Of a stretch of 64,000 bases of DNA, positions 12,975 to 26,672 are shown piece after piece. The stretch comes from Turbatrix aceti (Eukaryota; Nematoda; Chromadorea; Rhabditida; Panagrolaimidae): positions 1,054,001 to 1,118,000 of the forward strand of contig OZ017768.1 in NCBI GenBank assembly GCA_963969345.1, read 5' to 3'. The stretch's first letter is position 1. The number at the start of each line of letters is the position of its first letter. The translations under genes and the position numbers were made by a program. Below the pieces are notes generated by a model that saw only the letters and a program-made list of their open reading frames with translations, was not told the DNA's origin and did no database searches.

Positions 12975-15900
12975 GTGAGTTCTGTTGTTGGAAACCTGGT
13001 GGCAATGCCAAATTGCTAGTTTTTTGTTTTTTTTTATCAAAACACCCAAAAAAAATTAACACAATTTTTTTTGTTCTAAAAAATGCTGTTGTATTAACAA
13101 CCGAAAAATTTTTTTTATGTTTAAACAAATTTTTAAATTTTTTGGTTTCGATACGCGAACACTTGTATCCCTTTGTAGTTATTAGCAAACAAAGTTATGT
13201 AAAATTTTACCTGAAAAAAACCAACAATAGATTTTTTTTCAACGAGTTGCCAAAAAAATTGTCGGTTTTGTTTTTTGTTTTCAAAACAAAAAGGTCAAAA
13301 TGATTTTCTTTGTTCGAAACCAAAAAATAACACAAAAGGCGTTTTTTCTTTTGTATCAACAGATTGTGTTTTGCTTTTGTAGTTATTTTTTTGACGTAAA
13401 ACTTCCTAAATATCACAGTTGTTCGTTCTTTAGTTTTCAATCTTGGTAAACCATGCTTTGGATTTGAATGGCTTCCGGTATACATACTAGTACGTGTAAG
13501 ATAATCTCTCAGAAGCTTTATCGTGAGTCAGAGCAGGATTTTGTCATAAATCATCCATGAAGTCTGTACGTGTGTTATACTAAATATATACTGTGACCAA
13601 AGGTTTTTTAAAATAATTTTTTACTATACTGAATTTTAAACAAAAAAAAGTTTAAACAAAAAAAATTTAAATTTTATAAAAAAAAATTATAAAATTTAAA
13701 TTCAAATTTCAAAAATTAAAAAAAACAATACAAATAAATTTTTTTTTATTTTATTCTATGTGAATTTCTTTAAGCCAAATATACATATTTTTCAACCTGG
13801 TTTAAAGCCAAATATATTTCAATCCAGGGTCCATGTCTGATGCCCTGTCAATCTGCCAATCCCCCTCCCCCTGAGTTTTCTGTCTTCAGACTGAGTGAGT
13901 TCATGCAATTGCAATTGTACCAACAAACCGAGCCTTGTGCAATTCATTCTCGAGACAGAGTCGGGTATAAGATCGCCTCCTGTGATCTCGTCCAACGCGC
14001 ATCTTTTTCCCCGGTACCGAGAAAGAGACAGCACAAATCGAAGGTCATCACCGGGTTGGTTGGGTTGTTGCCTGCCTCGCGCACCCACTGTATGTGACAA
14101 GGTGATGCGACTAAGGTGAGTCGACGACGACGTGTGTTTCTGAGCAAGCGCAAGAATGGTTTCGGTCGATATTACGTATGTACGTGCTCGCTGACTTGCT
14201 CATCTTCCCCCCTGCGCAGGTGCTCCTGCTCCAGGCGGAAGAGGGGAGAAACGTGAAGGGGGGAGACTAACTGCGCACTGACTGCACCACTCACCTTCCT
14301 GTCATCTTGGTCTCCCCCCTCCCTTCTGTTTCGCCGACCGACCGGGGACCCGGGTGGTGGCGGCTGGTGACTGCTCCCTTTCCCGTCACGCCTGGGTTTA
14401 CTCGTTCAAGATCCCCTCCTGCCTTACCTATATGCACTTACTACCCGCAAGATTGGGAACTTGGGTAGTTGTGGGTTGGTAGTAAATATAGTAATTGTTG
14501 TTGTTGTACATACAACGTCCGTCGTTATCTTGGTTGTCTTTCTGCTGATTTTCTTGATCAAAAATTTTTTGCCTTCAAATTGACTTTTTTCTTGAATGTC
14601 TGTTTTTTATGTTTGATTTTTTTTTCGTTTCAGAGCTCGTTTTTAATGCCGAAGTATAGAATGTGATAAACATTAAGAAAAAAAATTTAAAACACAATAC
14701 AAAAAAGTCAAAAAAAGCTTATAAATATCCATTAAAAAAAATTTGCTATACACGACAGATATGCTAACAACACCAAAATGCCACAATTTTTATGCTTTTT
14801 AAGTCTTATCAAATTTGTTTTATATACCGTGTCTTCAATTACACAAGTTGTTACAGAATATTTTTTTTCTTTTGTGTTTTAATCGCTGACACAAACGAAT
14901 GGTACTGTTTTTAAAATGTATGCATTTTTAAATTGTCATGTGCGTTCTTCGATTCAAATTTATTTTTTGTAGTGATTATTGTTAGCTATCAATTTTTTTC
15001 ATTGTTCTGCCAATTTTCACTTTTTTGTTTATAATTTCGTTCCCATTTTTTAAGGCTTTGTCTTTTTATCCTCACTTTTACATTGCTGCTTTTGTCTGCA
15101 ATTCCACGATGAAATTCAGTGATTGGGGGGTATTGTTGAAGATTGGTTGGATGCTGAATCAGGAAACAATTTTTCTTGACTCCTACTTGTCTTCTCGATT
15201 TGTGGAAGCTGCGGTAAAAAAAAATTATTTCGTTTATTTGAAAAAAGTGTCACGTATAGTTCTTGAACAAAAAAACCAAACTGTGGTTACAGTATCGTTC
15301 GTACTACGTTTTCCTTAATCCAGTTAGCCTTTTGCCGGTAAACTTATGATCCCCTCTGTTATTGTATCTTAAATCTACGTAGAAAATGCACGTAAAGATA
15401 CAAAATAGCTGACTCATATTTTTTTTTCAACTATAGGGATTTAGATTTCTAAACTAAATATCTACGAATTTATGAACGTGCATCTGTGCATCTTTTTAGA
15501 AACCGTTGATGTGAGTAGTTTTTTAGTCATTACACACTTTTGGTTATGGAGGATTAGAGTGTGTCGTCAAATTGACGTTATCACCGTTTGTGTTTTGATC
15601 AGGCTGATAAAGCGGGGATTCTTTTGGTAATTTCACCAATTTTGATCGTTATCAACATTTTGAACAACAACAAAATTACAGAATTTTTTGTGGATTTAAT
15701 TTTAATTTTAATTTTAATTCAAAAAAATTTAGTGACACATGCCAGATTTTGTAAATTAAAAAAAAAATAGTACTAATAGTGTGTTTTCGTGCACGATTTT
15801 TTCAGAAGATTTTTTTTGAATTGAGCACAGACAATATTCCCAGTCGTACTATGTATAAGAAAAATAATTTGTGCGAAGCATAAAATTGCAGGCTTTTTCG

Positions 15901-16775
15901 CACTTTGAATAGCACCTTCTGGGATCTGCGCACTATCGAAAATGGTCGTTTGATCGAAAACCGTTGTTTCTGGTGATGGGTGCGATAACGGGTGCCGCGT
16001 CAGATCGCATAGGCATTTTCCCAGTTAGTTTCGCGCTTTCTATAAGAGTTGTAAAGTCAACAAATTAGTAAATCTTTAGCTAGTCCACAATTTTTGGTGT
16101 TCCCAAACGCGTGTATAATAAACGATGCGTATGGGGAACCACTCGATATTGGGAACGTTCTTATTATACAATCTTTTCTTTCAACAATTGTTTTCTAATA
16201 AATTTTTTTATGTATATTTATTTTATTACTAAAAAAAGGAAGCCAAAAATTTTAATGTTTTTCGATTACTCATTTCAATCCTTGGTCCAACAGTCCAGAG
16301 ACGTTCAAACGGAATATGGTTAACCTGCTTAATCCTGGTTCCTGTTTTTGTTCCTGGTTCGATAATCCCATGTGTGTCTGTGTCGTAGAAACTTCCTTAC
16401 GCCGTCTAGATGTCTGCAGTCGGCCCGTGGCGATGCGTAACAAGAGATCTCTTTTAATCCTATAAATCCTTATCGGTGCACTTTTACTTCGTAGTATCTT
16501 TATCCAGAGCATTTTGTTGTCGATGTTTATTTGTTTATTACGCTACGGGTTTAAGAGATTTAGTTGTTGCAGCAATAATATTTTTTTGTTTTTTGAATTG
16601 TTTTATAAAATACAAAACAATTTTGTTTTTTCTAAAAATTTTTTAGAGATGCCAGAATTATTTAAAAAAAATATTTACAAACAATTTTTATCACAGTCTG
16701 TGAAAAAAATTATATCGTTAACACGCGACAAACCTGGAGTACGGTACATCCTTGTTCTTCTCTGGCTGTGCCGTG

Positions 16776-16796
16776 ACACTGTCACGGTGACAGTGT
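16776..16796. repeat. Perfect short palindrome
   Basis: ACACTGTCAC and its exact reverse complement GTGACAGTGT flank a single G. Ten-base perfect arms could be a binding site for a dimeric factor. There is no further context. Confidence 0.4.
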
Positions 16797-18849
16797 GAGA
16801 CAAAAAAACCATCAAGCAATGGCTTCTTTGACGTAATTTTTTGTTCTCTGTTGTAGTGTGTGTGACGTTTTGTAAAACGAAGAGTAAAAAAAATATTCTT
16901 CGTTTGTTAGACTTTCGTTGTCTGTGCAGATTATACATTGGGTCATCTCTTGGTTGGTCAGGTGAGCTTATGTATTTATGAACGAATATTTTTCTATTGT
17001 CTGTAAATTTTTTACGTTGTTGGCAGATTTTTTTTGTGATAATTTTTGCAGAAAAAGACACTTTTGCTTTTCTGTGCATAAGTTAACCCCAATTGAATGA
17101 AATACAGGTTTACAAACCAAAATAATTTTTTTGTCTCATGCGCACACCTTGTCCCTATCCCATAGCCACAGGGCATAAACACAAACCAACACCACTTTTC
17201 ACTTCTTTTTTGACTGACTTTTTTATTCTTCTGCCTGGCAAACCTGACAGAAATGTACAAAAAAATCAAGTACATTATTTTTGATGTGCGTCTAACTAAA
17301 AAATTGTTAGATACAAGGCACACATCAGAAATCAGGTGGTGCCCGCTGCACAACTCTTGTACAAACGCGAGTGAGCGACTTCAGTGAATGAATTAACACG
17401 AGCGACACGAATTTGATTTTAATGCATCAACTGCTCTTTTGGATGCCCGTTTACCTGCTCTGTTCTTTCTGCTTTCTTTTTTTGTATATTGGAAGAAAAT
17501 TACCGGGCACCACCCATTTTTGGGGTTAGTCATCTTTTTTTGGTGACTTTGACGTGCATCTTTGTTTGGACGTGAAACTTTCAAGTAAGTGATGTTTTGG
17601 GTGTGGACTGTCAAATAAAATTTATTTGACTCGTTTTTGACTTTTGAAAACTTTTTTATTTCTAAAAAATGTTTTTTTTCGTAAATTTTTTTCCATAAAA
17701 AAGAAAAAAACCTGCGATCTAAAATTTTTAGCCACCAATTTTTTTTCATCGTGTATTTAAAAAAACCTAATTTGTGCATATTTTTTTGTTCTACCGTAAA
17801 TTGCTTGTTTGTTTTCTTGTTTTCGCACAATTTTTGAACTCTCATTTTTGAACAACAATTTTTTTGTACTGAAATTTGCTTCCAAAATCCTTGTTTGTTT
17901 GTGGGTCTCAATACTTTTATGCTTTCTTTCGTAGATGCCTTCCGGGTTGGTCAACTATTTACTATATACTGTGCACCGGACGGAATAGGGGATTTGGAAA
18001 AGGGATTTACTGAAACCTTTTTTTGCTTTTTCTCTGTGTAGACTTTTATCTTTCTCAGGAAAGCAAAAGCAAGTGTCATAAATCTACGTATGCCTCAGGT
18101 GACACCCATTCGTAGAGAGCGAAGCTGCGCTCTCCGTGTGCGCATATTGTAACAAAGTGCATCACAACAAAATGTTTTTTGTTGTTTTACACTGCTCGTT
18201 TTTCACAGTGCAGAGTTTCTATCGAATCGTGAGTCTCAATACGAAATTTCCGAAAAACATATATCGTTTATCCGAAAAAAGTAAGTTTTTTTTTCTTATC
18301 CAATTTGTTTTCCGGCTGAAACGACATTTGATTTTTTTGAACTCAATCAATGTCCAATAAAATAGGGGTAAAAAATTCTTTGCTTTTCCTTGTTGCCTCG
18401 TTCTTTGATCCAGAGTGCGTGGGATCGTTGACAAACGAGTGAGGGCGTCGGTTCGCGTGCGCAACTCGAGAAGCAATCAAATCATTCTGCGTGACGCGAA
18501 GGGGGGTGGACACATGATGTGATTTTCCAATTTTTTTTTAATGTATTTTTCTGTCTTTGAGGTTTCCGCTTTGAGTTCGCGGGTACCTACATCATCCGAC
18601 CGACGCGCGTTGGATGATGCTTACCGGTCGCACTGTTTACGTTGTCGTTCAACCATACGCTTGAGGACGTTATGAGGATGAAGAAGAAAAAAATTGGGAG
18701 TGGAAGCGCCATTGATTGTCATTTCAAAGTCAAAAAATAGATACTATTTTCATAAAAATATTTTTTTTTAATAAAGTTAAAAAAAAAATTTTATTGTGCG
18801 AAATGCATGTTCGATTAACGTTTTTTTAAATAGTTAAATTTAGTTTTCC

Positions 18850-18934
18850 TTTTGTGGCGCAGGTCGTAATGAAAAAAAACGGCCAAACACTGTAAGTCCC
18901 AGGTTCAGATCCAAATGAAGTAAAATCTTTTTTT
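18850..18934 (+). other. tRNA-like Pol III element, copy 1 (degenerate)
   Basis: An A-box-like TGGCGCAGG at 18854-18862 is followed by a B-box-like GGTTCAGATCC at 18902-18912 and a run of seven T (18928-18934). It aligns along its length with the element at 20261-20344. Acceptor and T stems do not pair well, so it is not a working tRNA gene. A tRNA-derived SINE or tRNA pseudogene is the better reading. Confidence 0.4.
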
Positions 18935-19438
18935 AAACCAAAAAAGTGTTTTAAAATTTTGTTGACAGTTAAAATTGATCTTAGCTCGATTTTTACTCTA
19001 GAAAATATAATTTCCGATAACAGATAAGTCAAAGGAAATAATTACCCCTCTTTACCGTTCGTTCACCACCACAACACAACTATTGACGTGCTTCCATCAC
19101 CACCAACTTTGTTTGCCCAAGCTGACTCCAAGACGACTGAGTTGACCCCGCGGGGGTGAAGGCGGCCACGAGCAGCACACGGAAGAAGTTGAAGGAGAGT
19201 AAAAGCGAATTTTCTCAACTCGCCTAGCTGGTCACAAGACCAGGCGCTGCGATTCACGTCATCGGAAGTGAATCACTAGCTGGCCGCGTGTGTGATTGCT
19301 ACATTCTTCTCCGTGATTAACCACTGATAGGCTTGACTCTAGATGTATTTTATCTCGGTAATGGAATTTCGTGAATGTGAAGGTGTGCAGGTTAGCTTGT
19401 GTTTTTTGTGTCCTTGGTTTTTGCTTCGTATAAATAGC

Positions 19439-19447
19439 AGGGCGCAG
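19439..19447 (+). promoter_or_regulatory. TATA box candidate
   Basis: TATAAATAG followed by CAGGGCGC lies just downstream of a GC-rich island (19050-19300). The arrangement resembles a core promoter firing rightward, possibly for an upstream transcript of the YAP-like gene. No transcript is visible in sequence alone. Confidence 0.3.
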
Positions 19448-20260
19448 TTTTTCGAGACATTATCACAAAAAACTGCTTAATGGTAGTTTCTTGATTGTTT
19501 TGTTGGATATTGTTCCAGAATGCCCATCAGTTCTAATTTTTTACCTTTTATTTTTCTTTTAAAAACTTCAGAATACTCGGTTCTGCAAATCCTAAAAAAT
19601 CAAATCAATTTTAGATGTTCAACGGATTATGAAATTTTAACTGAAACTAAAAAATCCAGATCCTATTTTTTTTTGTTTTGATCCGATGTCTGTTTTTTAT
19701 TTGTTTCATTTTTTTAGTTGTTTTTTTACGCGAGGGGGTGAAAGCCGCTCTGAGATAATCGGATGTTGATTTTTTTGACCCCCGCAAAACCATCGCCTGT
19801 ATTTCTAACATTTTATTCACGCGCGACGTTCTTTTTGTTTTTAAAAAACAACATAATTTTTTTAGATCACATTTCGACTCATCGCTTGCGGATCGCCACT
19901 TTGTTTGAACCAAAAATGGTTTTCACTTTTTTTCTGTGATCCGCATTTTATTAAAAAAAATCATTGCGACCGTCACTGTTTTTATCATGATTTTTTGTTT
20001 TCTTTCGCTGATTCATCTGTTGCGGTCGAGTCAGCACTATGGCTGCGACACGAAGCCGTGTGCTATGTATTCTTCCGGTTCCGAGAAGCAGCCAGTTGTT
20101 TTTACGTTGTCTCGCCGATCAGTTGGTTTCTTGTTTTTTCGATAACTGAATGTCAGCGTGTCAATGTTTAATTCACGTTTAACATTGTACATGGCATAGC
20201 CAATTCCGGTTTTCAATTAATATTTTTTGATCAAAAATAACAAAAGTTGTTCAAATTTGC

Positions 20261-20344
20261 TTTTGTAGCGTAGGACTTTGCAAAAAAAACTGCCAAAGCC
20301 TGGAGGTTTCGGGTTCGAATCCGGATGGTGTCTAACTTTTTTTT
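20261..20344 (+). other. tRNA-like Pol III element, copy 2
   Basis: A-box-like TAGCGTAGGAC (from 20266), a perfect B-box GGTTCGAATCC (20312-20322) and a terminator-like run of eight T (20337-20344). CTTTG and CAAAG can pair across the A-rich middle. The predicted acceptor stem is poor, so this is tRNA-like rather than a confident tRNA. It is homologous to the element at 18850-18934. Confidence 0.45.
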
Positions 20345-23323
20345 CAAATTGTAGATCTTTCTTTCCAGTTTCTTGCACACCTGAATTTCCTATTCCTAAA
20401 AATAGGGATCAGTTAATCCTTTCTTACGTTGATGTCTTCTTCCTGCCTTTTTTTGCGTGTTGTACGTCATTCGCGCTATATTTTTTCGCCCTCGCACCGA
20501 CCGACCGGAACGACTTTAGCTATAAGGATTAGGATGTAGTTCTTTTTTTTTGTCGCACAGAAGACTTCTCAGACCAACTGGGTTGACGGTGTGCCCGGAG
20601 GTGCCGTTGTGATGCAGTTGAAGCTAATCTCTTTATGCCATTGGACTAGTAATGATAACTTTTTTTTATGACAGTTTGAAAAGTGACGCTGTGTAAGGGG
20701 GAGATAGTGATTGGCTTCTTGTACTTTTGTTCTTGTTTATGAGTGGGTTATAAACATTGTGAGGTCATTGCAAAAACATCGGATTTAGCATTGTTTACCT
20801 GTGTAGCATGTGGAATAGTTAATTTATAATTTAGTAAATATTAATACATTTTTGACGCTCATCAAAAAAAATTGTTGAAACCAAAATTTAGAAAACAAAA
20901 TTTTATTTTCAATCCCAAAACCCGGAAACAAGTGTTAGCAGAAAAGTCTCTCTAAAAACTTTTTGCACGTATTTTTTCGTATTCTACGGATTAAAAAATT
21001 TTATAGCTTAGGATTTACATCCCATTTGTGACGTAGCATACTTCAGGTCATATAATAGATCTAAAATCATAAAACACATTATGATTACGTGCAGCGCGGT
21101 TTTGGTTCATAATATTTTTTTTTTTAATTTTCTGTTTTTGCACCAATGTACTATATTAATTTGTTAAATTTGTTTATCTAAAAATCGTAGAGAATTAACC
21201 TACCGTCAACAAAACAATAAGATGTGCTAATATGTTTGAATCAAGCAACAATAATCACTTTTCTTCGACGAATTCTAAATATTTATGCACTAGTGTTGGA
21301 TATTGAGTATCCTAGTCTTGTACTTATCTGGATAATTCTCTTCGTGACTCTTTATCCCGCGCAACAGTATCCAGAGTGTTAATACATTTTGCCAAATACG
21401 TTAACGTTCCATGGAGCTTTTTGGATGGCAGCAAAAAAACATCGCAAATTAAAAAAATTAATGTTTCTTAAATTACTGTCAGTTTTAGATTTTGTAATGC
21501 ATAATTTGTTTCATTTTTTTTTCAAATTTTAAATTTGTTACTCAATTTAAGAACGTTTGGGTATTCAAAACGCGGCAAAATTTTGTTGACAGAAAAAACG
21601 GATCGTTCAAATGAACACAATTTCTGTGACAGAAAAAAATTCACATAAAATTAAATAAATTAATGTAAGCTTTTTTCCAGACACGCGTCTGTCAGCCTAA
21701 TGTACATAAGTCCATGCTGCATGATTGTCGCGTCCGTCTTAAGGTAAAAATGGAGTACTAAAACTTTTTTGATCTCTGATTTTTTTTGTTTTTTTTTTCA
21801 TCCTATAAACAACAATTCATTCATCTCTTCTACTCTATGTGATCTGTCGGATGTGCCTGCCTGCATGTACACCCGGGGATTCTTTTCCCTTTTTTTCCAG
21901 GTGTGCGTGTGTGTGTGCATAACGTATCTGGACAGTTGTTGAGATCCAAGAGTGATTAGAACAAAAAAGACAGTTGCATAACGCTCGTTTCCTTCTTTCA
22001 CCCCAGGAGACCTGCTGCCCGTGATCTGCGTATCCACTGTTTTTGCTTTTTATTCTACCTGGACACCTTTCAATTGGCGGCTACCTGCCCGGCGGGCTGC
22101 GGCCAGGGCACAGCCGCACACGATTTTCCCCCGGGGCCTTAGGGGAGAGGGGGATCTTCCGCTCTCCTGAAAAGTGAGCGAGCGGCTGGTCCTTCTTCCT
22201 TCCTGTCTTTCTCGCTTCCTTATCACCTTACGCCAGCCACGTCTATCTTTTCTCGATCACCGATCATCGTCCATTATGTACATCGTTCTGCCTGTGTTGT
22301 CCTATTTTCTTGAGTTATTGATTCTTTTCTAGGTTTTTAATAAATTAAAAAGTAAAATTTTAATCTCTTGAAAAGTAGATTTTGCATTGCACATTGCGTA
22401 CAACATGCCTTTTTGACATATTGCGCGCAACTTGTGAATATTTTTCTGTTGTAACTTTTTAGTCAATAAGCACCACAGATCTTTTATAATTTTTTTTTTA
22501 TTTTTATAAAAGTCTCAAAACGCTTTTATCATTTTTTCTTCAAAATTTAAATTTACAGATAAGCATTGAGTCACCAACACTTATCAACTCGGATCGGTTC
22601 CTTAAGGCGCTACACCTTCAGACTTTATTATCGCCTTTTTGTCTGTTTTCATTTTATTTTTCTGTTTATTCGGTCTCTTATGGTCTTGCAAAAGGCGTGC
22701 ATATTTATTCATGATATTTCCATGTGTATTGTATGGCCGAGGACCATCATTGTATTTCCTCCAAGCTTGATTTAAATTTGTTTTTGTACAAAAAGGGGAC
22801 GTAACAAATTTTTTTAGACTTGGTAAATTGATATGCGCATTTTTAATTTAAAAAAAACATGAGAAAGATTCTGATTTTTAAATTTTTGAATCGCAAAGTT
22901 GAATAAATTTGAATTTTTAGGTCGATCGTCGTTTTTTTATGCAAAAAAAAGTTTTGCGTGTCTTTTTTTAAAGATTTCTGAATTTTGAGATGTTACTGTA
23001 ACTTTTTTAAACACAATTTTTTTCCATTTTGAAACCGATTTTTTATACATCTTCACAAACATTTTTACCTAATTTTTTTTGTGGAATGTTAACTCAATGG
23101 TTAAAAATTTTACTTTCACTGTTATATTTATTTTGGACCCCCTGCAAACTGCCTAACTTGGATCCAATTTTTATTGATGCAAAAACAGAAGGGTTTATCC
23201 CTTTTTTTTTCCCCAATTTCACCCGTCCTTGAACCATTCATTACTGTGACTACTACTACTTTTTTTTCATGTTGAGTTCTTTTTTTTGTTGTTACCTGGC
23301 AGTCACCTTTCTTTTCTTAAACA

Positions 23324-23392
23324 ATGAAAAATTTATCGATTGACCAGTTGTCAGAAGAAAAAGAAAAAAAGAGAGACGGCGTCAACGACAAC
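23324..23392 (+). other. Candidate alternative first exon
   Basis: An ATG opens 23 lysine/glutamate-rich codons that end exactly at a consensus donor, AAC|GTAAGT. It ends in phase 0. Exon 2 of the downstream YAP-like gene (27085) also starts in phase 0, so direct splicing would keep frame and give an isoform with a different N-terminus. Composition is coding-like, but homology is absent. Confidence 0.25.
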
Positions 23393-24557
23393 GTAAGTAC
23401 ACGTAAGTCATCACACATACACTCATTACTACTCCAAACCGTGACACAAGGAAGGGTTCATTTTGGTTTTGGTTTAGCAAATGCTATTTTCTTTTGTCTT
23501 TGACATGGGTTGTTCTTTGACCAAAAAGTTGATTGGGAGAGTAGGAAAAATAGAAGATCGGCGGTAAATACTAAACATTAACGTTCTTTACGGTGACTTT
23601 TTTCATTAATTGTAGTCTGATTTGTAAATTTTTTAACACTCAAAATTTTTTTTGTGTAGCTGTTTTTTACAAAACACAGAAAAAAACATGTTTTCTGACT
23701 GATTAGAATTCCTATGCCTTTATCATAAATAAAAAAGTAATTGTTGTTTGTCATTTTGAGAACCATTTTTCCCTAAAATACAGGCGGGGGAGTGTGTAAA
23801 ATAGCGATGGTACAAAAAACCCGTAAAAAACACACTTTTTTTGCACTTCACCTCTTTTTTATTCCTTTTTTTAATTGTCGGGGTGGCAAAATAGATTTGA
23901 CTTTTTTTCGTTTTATTTGAATGCAGAAATCGAAAAAAATGTTCGATTTTTAGAATCGATTAAAAAGAAACAGTTTTCCATGTTTCAAAAAAAATAAAAG
24001 AAAACCAATTTGAAAAAATTAAAAAAAACGCCGAAAATGTCATGTTTTTAAAATATATTTTTTTTATTGTATATAAATTTTTAAAACGTATTTCCAAAAA
24101 GACGTGCATTTTAATGTTCGGTCTTTAAAAACCTTTTTTTGCGCAGACAAACAGTTTACACTTTTTTTGTAACTTTATTTGAGTCTCTTTACTTTTCTAT
24201 TTTTGATGTTGTACTATTTGCGTTCGTTACTCATTACTTACCGCCATTTCCCGGTTGCTATCTTTAGGAAGATCTCCGAAGCGCGGAGCCTATGTACTCC
24301 ACAATCTCATTGACGCTTTTCCCTCTTATAATCGGTAGTTGAGGACACTGTAAACAAAATTGTTAATTTTTAACTTGAAAAAAAAAAAGTTTGGTTTACG
24401 TACGCACAGGAAAAAAGCGTGTGTACCCTAGGTGAATGAAGTTAAAAAATTGCTTCGACACTAAAGAAGAACAAAAACAAATAAGTTCGATTTACACTAA
24501 TGAACTGTTTCTCTATTTAAAAAATTGTCTCTACAGTATAAAAAATTATTGGTGAAC

Positions 24558-24606
24558 CCGATTGGGTTCGTTTTGGGTCTACCTAACCCAAAACGAACCC
24601 AATCGG
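24558..24606. repeat. Perfect 21-bp hairpin
   Basis: The arms at 24558-24578 and 24586-24606 are exact reverse complements with a 7-nt loop (CTACCTA). The perfect match argues for a recent origin or for selection. It is short for a miRNA precursor and perfectly paired, so a tiny inverted-repeat element is as likely. Confidence 0.6.
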
Positions 24607-26672
24607 ACCTTGTTATCATAGTTGTTCTCAAAAAACACATATAAAGCAGAGCATTACGGTCTAACTTACTTGGTGTCGACATGTCGATGATAAAGAGTAT
24701 CTTTCCACTGATAATGTATTTATCATATAAAACAATTTTTTGCTCAAAAAATTCTACATGTGTACGTAATAGTATTTAGGTATCGTCAGTGAGCATGTGA
24801 TCACCTAACTTTATCCCCGTGTTTCATCCAAAACACTGTCAGTGCCAAAATTAGAAACACTGACGTTGATTTTTTACGCTCTAAAAAACGTCTGTCAATG
24901 AAGTAAATAATACTACCCCAAAAAGTGTCAAAAGTTTGACGTTTTACGTGATTTACATACAAATGTCTCAAAAAAACTGGAAAAAACTGGAGATTTTTTA
25001 TAGTTGTCTAGATTTTTTTCGGAGTGTAATGAAGGGTTGTCTGATGCCTTGGGGCAAAAGTATATGCCATAATAAAGCTATTTTTTGTAGTTTTGTTCTT
25101 ATGCCTTTTTTAACAAACAACGTTTTATGAGTTCCGGATTTTCCAAAAAATATGCTTTCAAAAAATATCTTTACAATTTTACCTCTGCGCAATACACAAA
25201 TATCGCAGACAAAAAATACACACCCTTTTAACACATAAAATAACGTTTTTTTCATTTGTTTTTATTCAATCCATCAATTTCATTTCTCGTTAAAAATCTA
25301 AATATGGCTCTTATGAGTTCATCTATTTTTGAACATTTTCGGTTGACACCAATGTCCTTGCATACCAGTCTACCGTAATCAACCGCACCCAAAAACCGTT
25401 TTATATTTTTTTGATGACAGTTTTGTGATCCCGCAGTTTCTTATAAAATTGTTCTGATCAGTACAAGAACACACGTATAAAGTCGATTAATCTATTGATT
25501 GACTGGGTGTGCAATGATAAAGATAAATAGTAGAAGTTTGGGTGCTGGGTGCATTTATCACACCTATCGCCTGCCAACTAATAAATATTATACACATATA
25601 CATATACCACAGCCGTTCCTACACGACCAGTGTCCCATTTTTTACTCCCCTGCCCCAAGCATCCTTCGTTTTTGCTTTCTTTTTTTTATAACTCATTTGT
25701 CAGGCCGACAGATAGGCTGACAGGTACATAAGTCAATCTGTGATGCACTTTGTCAAATCATTAACCAGCCAGAGCAGAGTGTTCGGTGTCATGCGGTGTT
25801 TGTTTGTGTTCCTTATTTGGATGTTATTTGGAAGTGGAAAAATGGATGACGGGATACTGTAAATTGGATTCCAGGTACGATACAAAATTTTTTTCGGTTT
25901 TAGATGAATTTTACAGTTTTTGGCAATTTTGTTATTTTTGTAATTCCCCAAGAAAAATTTGTTCCTAAAATTCATGAATAAAATTCGTTGGGTTTTTTGA
26001 CCCAAACTGTATAAAAATTTGCTACATAATTTGTTTTCCAATTCCTATATTTTTAATTAAAAAAAAGTTTTAGAAATTTTCGAAAACTATTCGGCATTTT
26101 TTTACAGAATCCAAACTTTTTTGCATAACATTTTTTAAATTACTCATCTTTTGCCTCGCTTTCCGCCCCCTTCGGCATGACTAATAAAGCCCGAAACTTG
26201 CAAACAAACAAAAAAATAACGCAGATGACCTGTTGTCAGCAGTCAGTCACCTGGACGTCATAGACATTTATCACTCTCTCAATTTTTTCCGTGTACTAGA
26301 TGTATAAGTTGAAGACAAACGTACGTGCTCAGGTGTAAACTTGCAACCACACAATTTCATACCCGACAGATCTATCCGGCAATTAGCAAGACAAAACACC
26401 TCTGGGTCTTGTTGTCTGAAAAAAAAAGAAGAAGAAAGAGTGGATAATTATTATCCCTCACCTGGCCTCACCTGGTGGTGGTGGCAGCGGCGCGTGTACA
26501 AAGAAACAAAACTGGTAGACCACATTTTTTCATTGACTGTATTTATTTTCTGCGTGTGTTTTGCTTTTACGTGACCGCGCCGAGTTTTTTTCCAAAAACA
26601 AAAGAACAAAAAATTACAATAATTGTTATTTTTAGACTCCAATAATACCATCCAACTGGGTCCGGCTGGGCG

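Larger units (their letters stand above)
11057..26672. other. 15.6-kb gene-poor, AT-rich region between MED12 and the YAP-like gene
   Basis: No conserved protein is recognisable. The MED12 3' end has several AATAAA signals (from about 11073). GC-richer islands occur near 12600-12750, 14090-14460, 18370-18680, 19050-19300 and 22030-22280; these could be promoters or enhancers. There is a TGAC microsatellite at 12664-12692 and a GT-rich tract near 21901-21920. Elements listed separately are two exon-like segments, two tRNA-like elements, a TATA box and two palindromes. The simplest reading is a large upstream regulatory region and/or long 5' introns of the downstream gene. Confidence 0.5.

Noticed and set aside
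13819..14153. Overlapping 69-93 codon frames in a GC island
   Set aside because: Open on both strands because of composition; a donor-like site (ACTAAG|GTGAGT near 14116) hints at a 5' exon only.
20261..20344. Functional tRNA gene
   Set aside because: Boxes A and B are present, but acceptor and T stems do not pair properly.
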